This document shows positions 1-6,970 of a DNA stretch of 8,601 bases, one piece after another. Position 1 is the first letter of the stretch, and the number at the start of each line of letters is the position of its first letter. The notes under the pieces were generated by a model. It was not told the DNA's origin and ran no database searches. It saw only the letters and a list, made by a program, of their open reading frames with translations. Position numbers and translations under genes: made by a program. Source of the stretch: Proteiniphilum sp. (GTDB lineage Bacteria; Bacteroidota; Bacteroidia; Bacteroidales; Dysgonomonadaceae); assembly GCA_031255275.1 (NCBI GenBank), contig JAIRSV010000075.1, positions 1 through 8,601 on the forward strand, given 5' to 3'.

Positions 1-483
1 TATACGGGTCTTGATCTGAAAAGGCGTTCCGAACGGGAATTGACACACCTCTTCGGTAAAGTCGGCCGGAGTTTTTACCTGAACGCCCGCGGGATTGACG
101 AGCGGGAGGTCGAGTCGGAACGCGTGATCAAGTCGATCAGTAACGAGACGACCTTTCCGACGGATAAGTCGGACGCGGTATTGCTGACGGTCGAGTTATA
201 TCACTTGGCCAAAGAGGTGATGGAACGTGTCGAAAAAGAGCAGTTTCACGGGCGAACGGTGACGGTGAAAGTCAAATATGCCGATTTCCGGATCATTACC
301 CGGAGCAGGACGCTGCCGGCGGGGATTACCGGCTTCGATCCGTTCTGGAAGACGGCGCGAGAACTGTTCAAACAGGTAGACGTCTCGACCCGTCCGGTAC
401 GCCTGCTGGGACTTGGCGTCGGCAATGCCGCCGGCGATCCCGGAACGAAACACCCCCTCCAGCTGGAACTTGATCTCTTCTGA
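1..483 (+). CDS. dinB: DNA polymerase IV (Y-family), C-terminal part; 5' end outside window
   Basis: Error-prone translesion DNA polymerase of the Y family, acting at stalled forks in the cytoplasm. The reading frame is open from base 1, so the palm and catalytic acidic residues lie outside the window and only the last 160 residues are present. The visible part starts in the thumb (TGLDLKRRSERELTHLFGK), passes through the ARGID motif, and continues through the whole little-finger domain (VKVKYADFRIITRS and PVRLLGLGV are typical). The protein ends QLELDLF, which fits the beta-clamp binding consensus QLxLxLF expected at the end of Pol IV. The stop is TGA at 481-483. The next gene is convergent and begins its 3' end 67 bases on. 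Family identity is secure; whether the N-terminal part is intact cannot be judged here. Confidence 0.93.
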   Translation, partial: YTGLDLKRRSERELTHLFGKVGRSFYLNARGIDEREVESERVIKSISNETTFPTDKSDAVLLTVELYHLAKEVMERVEKEQFHGRTVTVKVKYADFRIITRSRTLPAGITGFDPFWKTARELFKQVDVSTRPVRLLGLGVGNAAGDPGTKHPLQLELDLF

Positions 484-518
484 AACAAACGCCGCTGTGT
501 CGGGACGACTCAACGAAG

Positions 519-534
519 CGCTGCCTGCGCAGCG
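519..534. terminator. Short hairpin between convergent genes, possible bidirectional terminator
   Basis: A 6-bp perfect stem CGCTGC/GCAGCG with a CTGC loop lies in the 67-base gap between the stops of dinB (+) and the 551-1549 gene (-). No run of T follows on either strand, so it does not qualify as a classic intrinsic terminator. Position is the main argument. Confidence 0.25.
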
Positions 535-550
535 ATACCCCCCACCCCAC

Positions 551-1549
551 TCACACCTCCGATTTCTTCCCGGTCAAGTTCAGTTCAGCCCTCAAGCGCT
601 CCGTCTCCCGGCGGTGAAGCTCCACTTCGCGCAACTGTTCTTCAAGGTCTTCGCGCTGCTGTCGGGCGATGGCGGCGGCAAGTTCTCCGGTATTGGACGG
701 CATGGTGAAGACGAACGCGTTGCCGAAACGCGGCTCGTCATCCACATGCCTGAGCAGCGCGGCCCGGACGGAGAGCCGCTTGCCGCGCGATCTTTTGGGC
801 ATGCGTATGTCGTTATGCTGGTGGGTCGTGTACTGGCGATACAACTCCCGTTTCCTGCCGGCGACGGTGATGACGATGAGTGCGTTCCGCACCCCCGGAG
901 GCCATCCGTGCGTTATCTGTCCGGAATTTTCGTCGGCTGACCGGTCGATTACCACGCGGACGGAGTCTTCGTTGATTATCTTTACCTTCACTTCGGCCGT
1001 CGCGGAGGAAGAGGGAGGGGTGAGGTGTCCGACGGTTTCGTCAGGCAGCAGAAATCCGAGCCGGTGTACGTTTTCGACCGTCAACACGCCTGACGCAAAT
1101 TCGCCGTATGCCCATATCCTGGCCTGCAGCAGGCAGAGTCCTACGGTTGATTTGAGGAGCAGGTCGCGCTGTTCGCAGTCAACCTGCGAGGTGGCGGCAG
1201 AACGGCATTTGTTGACCAGTTCCAGCAATCGGTCGCGGTTTTCGGCAATCTGTGCGAGCAGGTTTCCGGGCATTACCCATACCGGCTGGTGTGACCGGAT
1301 TATGTGCAGGAGGTTGTCGATAGCAGCAATCTGTTCCTCGATACATCCGTGCCACCGCAGGGCGCCGGTCAGGGCATGTTCACCGGAACTGTCCGTCGCA
1401 GCCGGAATTGCGCTTGCCGCCAGAGAGAGTATCATGCCCCTCCCGGTGACGGAAAGCCATCCTGCGTCGAAAAGGAAAGAGAAAAATTCATTTCCGGCGC
1501 CGAATAGTGTGTCGGCCAAACTGATTGCCATATTTAATAACTGTTCCAT
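551..1549 (-). CDS. Hypothetical protein with C-terminal coiled coil (332 aa)
   Basis: I do not recognise the family. The N-terminal 50 residues are moderately hydrophobic with small residues (TLFGAGNEFFSFLF, then GMILSLAASAIPA) but form no clear signal peptide or membrane helix. Residues about 65-160 look mainly helical, with regular Leu/Ile spacing. About 185-280 looks like a beta-rich domain (AEVKVKIINEDSVRVVID; NALIVITVAGRKRELY). A highly charged coiled coil covers about 287-325 (RQQREDLEEQLREVELHRRETERLRAEL). A long open frame on the opposite strand (669-1634) is Ser/Arg/Cys-rich and looks like an antisense shadow, so the minus strand was chosen. The start at 1549 is the first ATG; Met7 is an alternative. 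No Bacteroidetes -7 box is seen close to the start; the nearest candidate is at 1870-1877, implying a long leader. Expressed as a single gene convergent with dinB and divergent from trpS. Function unknown. Confidence 0.72.
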   Translation of the reverse strand: MEQLLNMAISLADTLFGAGNEFFSFLFDAGWLSVTGRGMILSLAASAIPAATDSSGEHALTGALRWHGCIEEQIAAIDNLLHIIRSHQPVWVMPGNLLAQIAENRDRLLELVNKCRSAATSQVDCEQRDLLLKSTVGLCLLQARIWAYGEFASGVLTVENVHRLGFLLPDETVGHLTPPSSSATAEVKVKIINEDSVRVVIDRSADENSGQITHGWPPGVRNALIVITVAGRKRELYRQYTTHQHNDIRMPKRSRGKRLSVRAALLRHVDDEPRFGNAFVFTMPSNTGELAAAIARQQREDLEEQLREVELHRRETERLRAELNLTGKKSEV

Positions 1550-1632
1550 ATTGTGTATTTTTAAAGTTTGTGAATCGGATATTGACTTTTATATACGGAG
1601 AAACGGCCGGCTGTCTGCAGCGGGAGAGATGT

Positions 1633-1654
1633 GAACTCGACTGCCGGCGAGTTC
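1633..1654 (-). other. Hairpin in presumed 5' leader of the 551-1549 gene
   Basis: A perfect 7-bp stem GAACTCG/CGAGTTC with an 8-base GC-rich loop lies 84-105 bases upstream of the start at 1549. If the gene is transcribed from the candidate promoter near 1870, this folds in its leader RNA. No T-run follows on the minus strand, so it is not an intrinsic terminator, and it matches no riboswitch that I know. Confidence 0.35.
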
Positions 1655-1869
1655 CCGGAGTCGGCGAAAAGGATGTGTGTACCGATGGTTGTCATGCGTC
1701 TAACGTAAATTAATAATCAGTGATCAAGTGATTGACTCGGGCAACTGTTTGCCTTGTAACGAAAAATAGCGTCATCTGCCGATAGTCGCGGATATATGAG
1801 AAAGAATCTTTTTCCGTGCTTATGGATATTTCCGGAGGCGATCACCGGGGACGCACATTTTTTCGGTTG

Positions 1870-1877
1870 CAAAAGTA
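1870..1877 (-). promoter_or_regulatory. Candidate Bacteroidetes -7 box for the leftward gene
   Basis: On the minus strand this reads TACTTTTG followed by CAACC, a perfect match to the Bacteroidetes housekeeping -7 consensus TAnnTTTG. It would drive leftward transcription toward the 551-1549 gene with a leader of about 310 bases. No good TTTG -33 element is seen at the usual 19-21 base spacing (nearest at 12 and 26 bases), so the call is tentative. Confidence 0.4.
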
Positions 1878-2005
1878 TATGGTTAATTCCAAATATCCGT
1901 TATCAAAAATCCCCCTTTTTTTGTCATTTATTTCCCCGTTTTCGGCTCAGGGCGACGACTTTTATTTTTTGGGATGGGATGGGACGGAATCGGTTGCTTA
2001 ATTGT

Positions 2006-2013
2006 TATCTTTG
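2006..2013 (+). promoter_or_regulatory. trpS promoter, -7 box TATCTTTG
   Basis: TATCTTTG matches the Bacteroidetes consensus TAnnTTTG exactly and lies 29 bases before the ATG at 2043, predicting a leader of about 20-25 bases. The -33 position is poor. The box lies inside the longer in-frame extension that would start at 1974, which is the main reason for rejecting that extension and starting trpS at 2043. No Shine-Dalgarno sequence precedes the ATG, as is usual in this phylum. Confidence 0.65.
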
Positions 2014-2042
2014 CACCTTCAACAAAAAATTGTTATTCAATT

Positions 2043-3101
2043 ATGGCAGATATAGTGTTAAGCGGTATTCGTTCTACCGGGAAGTTGCATCTGGGAAATT
2101 ACTATGGCGCGCTGCGCAACTTTGTCAGGATGCAGGAAGAAGACAGGTGTTATTTTTTTATAGCCGACGTACATTCGCTCACCACCCATCCCGACCCCAA
2201 AGCGCTGCACGGGAACGTGAAGAGTGTGCTGGTGGACTGTCTGGGCGCAGGTATGGATCCGGAAAAGTCGGTGATTTACGTTCAAAGTGACCTGCGCGAG
2301 ACAGCCGAGCTGTACCTCTATCTCAACATGCACGTGGGGATCGGAGAGCTGATGCGAACGGCTTCCTTCAAGGACAAAGCGCGACAGCAGCTGCATATCG
2401 ACCGCGTGAATACGGTGGAAGGTGACGTAGAGAGAGCTATATTTGACGAAAACAACAAGAACGGTGTGAACGCGGGACTGTTGACCTACCCTGTCCTTAT
2501 GGCAGCCGACATCCTGATCCACAACGCCGGAAAGGTGCCGGTGGGAAAGGATCAGGAACAGCATCTGGAGATGACCCGCCGCTTTGCCCGCCGCTTCAAC
2601 AGCTTCTACGGTGTACACTATTTCAGGGAACCGGTAGCATATAACTTTGGCGAGGAGCTGGTGAAGATTCCGGGGCTGGATGGCAGCGGGAAGATGGGTA
2701 AGTCGGAAGGGAATGCCATTTATCTGAGCGACAGTCCGGGGGAGGTAGAGAAGAAGGTAAAGAGAGCGCTGACTGACGCGGGGCCTGTGGAACCTGATTC
2801 GGTGAAGCCCGGTTATATCGAGAATCTTTTTACGCTGCTCCGCGTAGTCTCTTCACCCGAAGTGGTGCAGCATTACGAAGAGCAGTGGAATACGTGTGCC
2901 ATCCGCTATGGCGATCTGAAAAGGCAGCTGGCGGAAGATATTATCAGAGTGACAGCTCCCATTCGGGAGCGGATTCTGGAGATAGAGAAGGATGATGCTT
3001 ACCTGCGCAGGGTGACGGCCGAAGGAGCGGAGAAGGCGCGCGAAAGCGCCCGCAGGACTATGGCTGAAGTGAGAGAAATTGCAGGATTCAGGCCGTTCTG
3101 A
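2043..3101 (+). CDS. trpS: Tryptophan--tRNA ligase
   Basis: Class I aminoacyl-tRNA synthetase, 352 residues: Trp + ATP + tRNA(Trp) to Trp-tRNA(Trp) + AMP + PPi, in the cytoplasm. The N-terminus SGIRSTGKLHLGNYYGAL carries the HIGH-type motif HLGN (16-19). VPVGKDQEQHLEMTR (about 166-180) is the conserved TrpRS segment, and LDGSGKMGKSEGNAIYLSD carries the KMSKS loop as KMGKS (217-221), a form I associate with this phylum. The C-terminal helical anticodon-binding part ends EVREIAGFRPF. Length fits the bacterial family. An odd feature is about 22 extra residues between FKDKARQQ and VNAGLLTYP (residues 113-141) relative to the E. coli and Geobacillus enzymes as I remember them. The start at 2043 was chosen because MADIVLSG begins the conserved fold and the promoter lies just upstream. 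It is followed on the same strand by the DUF2156 gene. Confidence 0.96.
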   Translation: MADIVLSGIRSTGKLHLGNYYGALRNFVRMQEEDRCYFFIADVHSLTTHPDPKALHGNVKSVLVDCLGAGMDPEKSVIYVQSDLRETAELYLYLNMHVGIGELMRTASFKDKARQQLHIDRVNTVEGDVERAIFDENNKNGVNAGLLTYPVLMAADILIHNAGKVPVGKDQEQHLEMTRRFARRFNSFYGVHYFREPVAYNFGEELVKIPGLDGSGKMGKSEGNAIYLSDSPGEVEKKVKRALTDAGPVEPDSVKPGYIENLFTLLRVVSSPEVVQHYEEQWNTCAIRYGDLKRQLAEDIIRVTAPIRERILEIEKDDAYLRRVTAEGAEKARESARRTMAEVREIAGFRPF

Positions 3102-3117
3102 CCGGACGGCTGTTTTC
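3092..3117 (+). terminator. Weak hairpin plus T-run overlapping the trpS stop
   Basis: GCCGT (3092-3096) pairs with ACGGC (3106-3110) across a 9-base loop containing the trpS stop, and is followed by TGTTTTC. The stem is short and the T-run is interrupted, so at most partial termination would be expected, allowing some readthrough into the gene at 3147. Confidence 0.3.
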
Positions 3118-3146
3118 CTGAAGTAATAAGAAAAGTCTGTATCTCC

Positions 3147-4043
3147 ATGCTGACATTTAAATCATTTGAGTTAGAAGACAGGGATATTGTCAATGCCCGA
3201 CTCTGTCGACAGAATTACAGGGCTTCCGACCTTTGTTTTACCAATTTATACTGTTGGGGGAAAAAGTTTGATACGCAGTTTGCCATGACCGGCGACTGGC
3301 TGTTTATCAGGTTCAAAGATAACAGCGGGCGAAATTCGTACCTCAAGCCAATCGGAACGGGCGACCTGGCGGAAGCTATATCGCTTATCAGGGAAGATCA
3401 TTCGTCGTTCGACACACCCTTCCAGGTACGGGGGCTGACGGGCGAGATGGTGTCGGAGATTGAGGCAGCGATGCCGGAGGTATTCGATTACAGGCTGAAC
3501 AGGTCGATCTCCGACTATATTTATACATCGGAAAAACTGATACACCTCCGGGGAAAAAAGCTGCAGAGCAAGCGAAACCATATCAACCGCTTCAGACGGG
3601 AGAATGACTGGCGCTATTATTCCCTCACCGGAAACCGGGCGCTGGTGGAGGAGTGCAGGGATATGCTCCGCAGGTGGATGGAGGAGAACAGGGAGGAGAA
3701 AGATCCTTCGCTGGCGTATGATGATTATGCCAGTACGCTAATGCTCGACGGGTTTGAATATCTCTGCCTGAAAGGAGGATTGATTTGCGTGGACGGCCGG
3801 ATTGCAGCCTTCTCCATCGGCGAGCCGCTTACGGAGGATACGTTCGTCGTGCATGTGGAGAAGGCGTTTACATCCATTCACGGAGCATATACGATCATCA
3901 ACCAGCAGTTTATCGAGCATGAGGCCTCAGGGTTTCTCTATGTGAACAGAGAAGAGGATATGGGTATGGAAAATCTTTGCCGGGCCAAGATGTCGTACCA
4001 TCCCGATATTCTGCTCGAAAAATACAACGCGAGATTTAAATGA
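3147..4043 (+). CDS. DUF2156 protein (MprF C-terminal-like, GNAT-fold)
   Basis: A 298-residue soluble protein of the DUF2156 / LPG_synthase_C type, the domain that in MprF transfers an aminoacyl group from charged tRNA to phosphatidylglycerol. The stand-alone Bacteroidetes form lacks MprF's membrane part and its substrate is not established. Visible family features are FTNLYCWGKKF (31-41), LRGKKLQSKRNHINRF (134-149), VDGRIAAFSIGEPL (215-228), HVEKAF (236-241), NREEDMG (267-273) and KMSYHP (281-286). No membrane segment or signal peptide is seen. It starts 45 bases after trpS with no promoter visible in between, and its stop overlaps the next start in ATGA, so it is probably translated together with the GNAT gene. 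Fold assignment is firm; the reaction is inference. Confidence 0.85.
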   Translation: MLTFKSFELEDRDIVNARLCRQNYRASDLCFTNLYCWGKKFDTQFAMTGDWLFIRFKDNSGRNSYLKPIGTGDLAEAISLIREDHSSFDTPFQVRGLTGEMVSEIEAAMPEVFDYRLNRSISDYIYTSEKLIHLRGKKLQSKRNHINRFRRENDWRYYSLTGNRALVEECRDMLRRWMEENREEKDPSLAYDDYASTLMLDGFEYLCLKGGLICVDGRIAAFSIGEPLTEDTFVVHVEKAFTSIHGAYTIINQQFIEHEASGFLYVNREEDMGMENLCRAKMSYHPDILLEKYNARFK

Positions 4044-4909
4044 TTCGATTTGCCGACGCTGCGACGCGACAGCAAGTGCGGGAGATGTGGAAGACCGTCT
4101 TCGACGATGATGATGATTACATGAAGATCTATTTCCGCCGAAAGTACCGTGACGAAAATACACTGCTCTATATGGACGGAGAGAGGGTGGCTGCATCTCT
4201 GCAAATGCTTCCTTACCGGTTCACCTTCTGCGGAACGGAGATTCCCGTCGTATACCTTTCCGGTGTTTCCACACTGCCCGAATACAGGAAGAGGGGGTAT
4301 ATGCGGCAGCTGATGATGAGAAGTTTTGAGGTAGCTGTCCGCCGGGATGTGCCGCTGATGCTGCTCGTCCCTCAGGAAGAGGGGCTGCTGGGGTTTTATG
4401 AGCGGTACGGGTTTGCACAGGCTTTTGACGCGGGTGAGGCCGAACAGCCTTCGCTGAGGGGGCTGACGGCGAAGTATCCCGGCGATCTGCATGCGGCCTT
4501 CCGTGAATTTGACGGACTGTTCCGGCGGAAGGATATGACTGTACAGAAGTCGTTCGACGATTTCCGCGCCATCGTGGAGGAGGCGGCGCTTTATGATTTT
4601 CCGCCGGTGAGGAGTTTGACGGGGATGGCGCGCGTGATTAATGCCGGGAGGCTGTTATCCATATTTGCCGGCCGTTACGGGCAACAATCATTTTCAATCA
4701 GCGTACATGACGGGCTGATAAAAGGGAACAGTGTTATATTCCGGGTTGCTGTGGGCGGTGGGGACGCTTCTGCCGCTGCCCCGACGCTCGCGGCAGACGT
4801 GGGGGTACTGGCGCAGTTGCTGCTCGGTTATCATACTTCCGAAAGGCCGGAACCTTTCAACGTTCTGTTTCCCGAAAAACGGCCGCAACTGCATTTTATG
4901 CTTGAATAG
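4040..4909 (+). CDS. GNAT N-acetyltransferase with SCP2-like C-terminal domain
   Basis: A 289-residue protein. The N-terminal half is a GNAT acyl-CoA-dependent transferase: VVYLSGVSTLPEYRKRGYM (70-88) is motif A, with the pyrophosphate-binding loop RKRGYM at 83-88 (Tyr replaces the common second Gly). LMLLVPQEEGLLGFYERYGF (106-125) is motif B. The C-terminal part (about 195-289: MARVINAGRLLSIFA, then SISVHDGLIKGN) resembles the SCP2-like domain seen after GNAT domains in Eis-type proteins, but the whole is shorter than Eis, about 400 residues, and has no room for the second GNAT domain. The start codon lies within the ATGA overlap with the DUF2156 gene (4040-4043), indicating translational coupling and a shared function. 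Acceptor substrate unknown; cytoplasmic. The gene ends 60 bases from the convergent acyl-CoA synthetase. Confidence 0.85.
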   Translation: MIRFADAATRQQVREMWKTVFDDDDDYMKIYFRRKYRDENTLLYMDGERVAASLQMLPYRFTFCGTEIPVVYLSGVSTLPEYRKRGYMRQLMMRSFEVAVRRDVPLMLLVPQEEGLLGFYERYGFAQAFDAGEAEQPSLRGLTAKYPGDLHAAFREFDGLFRRKDMTVQKSFDDFRAIVEEAALYDFPPVRSLTGMARVINAGRLLSIFAGRYGQQSFSISVHDGLIKGNSVIFRVAVGGGDASAAAPTLAADVGVLAQLLLGYHTSERPEPFNVLFPEKRPQLHFMLE

Positions 4910-4969
4910 GTTTGCGCTGCACCCGTTGTTCGGCGGAGAAGTCCGGGAGAAAAACTTCGGCTGATGTCA

Positions 4970-6775
4970 TTACGCTTCATAAAGCCGTTCGATCACACCG
5001 GCATATCTTTCGAGGATCACCTTCCGGCGGAGTTTGAGCGTATCCGTCAGTTCGCCGGTTTCCATCCGGAACGGTTCAGGCAACAGCGCGAAGCGTTTAA
5101 TCTTTTCGTAGGAGGTAAATTGAGCCTGCAACAGTTCTATCCGCCCGAAAATAAAAGCATTGATTTCGGGATTGTTCACCAGTTCTTCCGTTGATTCGAA
5201 CGGGATTTTCTGTTCCCGCGCATAAGCGCCGAGCGCCTCGTAGCTGGGGACGATCAGCGCGCTGACAAACTTCCGCTCATCCCCGATTGCCGCTACCCGG
5301 TCGATATATTTATCCTCGCTGATTCGCGTCTCTATCATCTGCGGCGCAATGTATTTTCCGTTGGAAGTCTTGTAAAGATCCTTGATGCGCTCGGTGAGGA
5401 TGATCTCGTTATTTTCCGTGAGAAAACCCGCGTCCCCGGTTCTGAAGTAGCCATCCTCCGTGAAGGCGGCCCGGGTCTCCTCCGGTCTGTTGTAATACCC
5501 GCACGTCACGGTCGCGCCCCTCACCAGGATCTCGTTATTCGCCCCCGTCTTCACCTCCACACCCGGCATCACCTTCCCCACCGTGCCTATCCGGAACCCT
5601 TCCGGCGGGAAACAGCTTACGGTGGCCGTCGTTTCGGTAAGGCCGTAACCATAAACAAGGTGTACGTCGATGGATTGCATGAACTCGTTGACGGCATCCG
5701 ACAGGGGTGCACCCGCCACGGGAAAGAAATTACCGCGGTCGATCCCCACAACCCGCTTCACCAGATAAAAGACCGTGTGCCGGTAGAGGAAAAACTTCAG
5801 ACGGGTACCCACAGGCGCCCTTTTCTTCCCGTTCATAAAATCCAGATTGTACCGGCGCCCCGTTTTCACGGCGTCGACAAACAGCCGTTTCGCGATACCC
5901 GAAGCGTTGTCCATTTTCTCCTTCACGCCCTCATATACTTTCTCCCAGAACCGTGGAACGTTGCTCATCACCGTGGGACGCACCTGTTTGACGGTCTCTC
6001 TGATTTCGCCCGGATTCCGGTTCACCGCCACCGTCACGCTCTTGAACAGGCAGTAGTAAGTCCACGCCTTCTCGAATACATGCGTGAGGGGCAAAAAGCA
6101 CATGGAGAGATCCTTGTCCGACAAGCCGGTAATCCGAATATCGTGTATCCTGAATGCCTCCAGAAAATTGGCATGAGTCAGCATCACCCCCTTAGGCTCA
6201 CCGGTAGTGCCCGAAGTATAGATAATGGTAGCCAGATCATTATTATCCAGCTGCCTCAGGCGGGCATTCACCAGCGCCTGCGATTCGGAATTATCGCCCG
6301 TGGTAATGAAATCGTCAAAATATACCGACGTCCTGTCATCAGGCTTCAGCACCACCCCCCTGTCAAATACGATCAGTTTTTCCAGACACGGGCACTCCCG
6401 CTGCACCCTGTAAGCATTGTTATACTGAAACTGCTCTCCTACGAAAAGCAACCTTATCCCCGCATCGCCCACAATATAACCCACCTGCGCCGGCGACGAG
6501 GTGGCATACATCGGCACCATCACCCCCCTGTTGGCATACACAGCGAAATCGGCAATCAAATACTTTTCCATGTTCTGAGAATATATGCCCACATTATCGC
6601 CGGGCATCAGCGCCATCTCGGCCAGCGCCTGAGCAGCCTTCATGATCCTGTCCGAAAAATCGGCCCACGACAGATGTAACCATTCGTTACTCCTCCCCTG
6701 ATACATGATCGCCGTTTTATTACCATACCTCCGAGCCTGTTTGTGAATAAGTCCACCCAAATGAAAATCAGTCAT
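4970..6775 (-). CDS. Long-chain-fatty-acid--CoA ligase (AMP-forming)
   Basis: ANL-superfamily enzyme of 601 residues that activates a fatty acid with ATP to an acyl-AMP and then forms acyl-CoA, probably at the inner face of the membrane. Core motifs are in order: IYTSGTTGEPKG (185-196, phosphate-binding A3), YGYGLTE (375-381, A5), GYFRTGD (442-448, A7), ERIKDLYKTSNGKYI (462-476, hinge A8) and GELTDTLKLRR (574-584) with the likely catalytic lysine at 581. Length and the SNGKYIAPQMIE segment fit the roughly 600-residue long-chain acyl-CoA synthetase group. An in-frame extension to 6829 exists, but the promoter at 6797-6830 lies inside it, and MTDFHLGGLIHKQA is a typical N-terminus, so the start is set at 6775. 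It is a single gene, convergent with the DUF2156/GNAT pair. Chain-length preference cannot be read from sequence. Confidence 0.95.
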   Translation of the reverse strand: MTDFHLGGLIHKQARRYGNKTAIMYQGRSNEWLHLSWADFSDRIMKAAQALAEMALMPGDNVGIYSQNMEKYLIADFAVYANRGVMVPMYATSSPAQVGYIVGDAGIRLLFVGEQFQYNNAYRVQRECPCLEKLIVFDRGVVLKPDDRTSVYFDDFITTGDNSESQALVNARLRQLDNNDLATIIYTSGTTGEPKGVMLTHANFLEAFRIHDIRITGLSDKDLSMCFLPLTHVFEKAWTYYCLFKSVTVAVNRNPGEIRETVKQVRPTVMSNVPRFWEKVYEGVKEKMDNASGIAKRLFVDAVKTGRRYNLDFMNGKKRAPVGTRLKFFLYRHTVFYLVKRVVGIDRGNFFPVAGAPLSDAVNEFMQSIDVHLVYGYGLTETTATVSCFPPEGFRIGTVGKVMPGVEVKTGANNEILVRGATVTCGYYNRPEETRAAFTEDGYFRTGDAGFLTENNEIILTERIKDLYKTSNGKYIAPQMIETRISEDKYIDRVAAIGDERKFVSALIVPSYEALGAYAREQKIPFESTEELVNNPEINAFIFGRIELLQAQFTSYEKIKRFALLPEPFRMETGELTDTLKLRRKVILERYAGVIERLYEA

Positions 6776-6796
6776 AGTCTTGCGGTTTAATCTGCT

Positions 6797-6830
6797 CAAA
6801 AGTACGCTTTTTCCCTGATTATTCGCCAAA
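6797..6830 (-). promoter_or_regulatory. Promoter of the acyl-CoA ligase gene
   Basis: On the minus strand a -33-type TTTG (6830-6827) is followed 22 bases later by TACTTTTG (6804-6797), a perfect match to the Bacteroidetes -7 consensus TAnnTTTG. The spacing is about one base longer than the usual 19-21. The predicted start of transcription falls near 6790, leaving a leader of about 15 bases before the ATG at 6775. This supports the shorter form of the protein. Confidence 0.65.
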
Positions 6831-6970
6831 GCTCACGGCAATTATTAACGGAAATTTATTCACCTCATTCGTGTTGTTCAAATGTTGGCAGAGCCTTTTT
6901 ACCGGCTTTTTGTTTTGATACCTAAGCACATGACAAAAATTAGATATTGGGATTATCCGTAAAACAGTTG

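Larger units (their letters stand above)
1550..2042. other. Long non-coding intergenic region between divergent genes
   Basis: About 490 bases with no credible gene. The short open frames here (for example 1525-1713 and 1796-2290) have no family resemblance, and the second overlaps trpS out of frame. The region contains the trpS promoter near its right end, a candidate leftward promoter at 1870-1877, a 7-bp hairpin at 1633-1654, a pair of AGTGAT direct repeats at 1719-1732, and a G-rich repeat at 1971-1987. It is AT-richer than the flanking genes over about 1870-1970, as expected of a promoter region. Confidence 0.7.

Noticed and set aside
669..1634. 321-codon open frame on the + strand opposite the 551-1549 gene
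   Set aside because: Ser/Arg/Cys-rich composition with no domain-like pattern; typical antisense shadow in GC-rich DNA. The minus-strand product has regular helix/strand patterning and a coiled coil.
1974..2042. N-terminal extension of trpS by 23 codons
   Set aside because: The extension contains the TATCTTTG promoter box and has no TrpRS-like sequence; the conserved fold begins at the ATG at 2043.
1550..2042. Riboswitch or T-box ahead of trpS
   Set aside because: The promoter lies only about 30 bases before the ATG, leaving no room for a structured leader on the trpS transcript.
4938..4958. GAAGT/ACTTC inverted repeat between the convergent GNAT and acyl-CoA ligase genes as a terminator
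   Set aside because: Only five pairs with an 11-base loop and no T-run in the right place on either strand.
5660..6679. 339-codon open frame on the + strand inside the acyl-CoA ligase gene
   Set aside because: His/Arg-rich antisense shadow of a gene with all ANL motifs intact on the other strand.
6776..6829. N-terminal extension of the acyl-CoA ligase by 18 codons
   Set aside because: It contains the TACTTTTG promoter box and is not conserved-looking; the start at 6775 fits the family.
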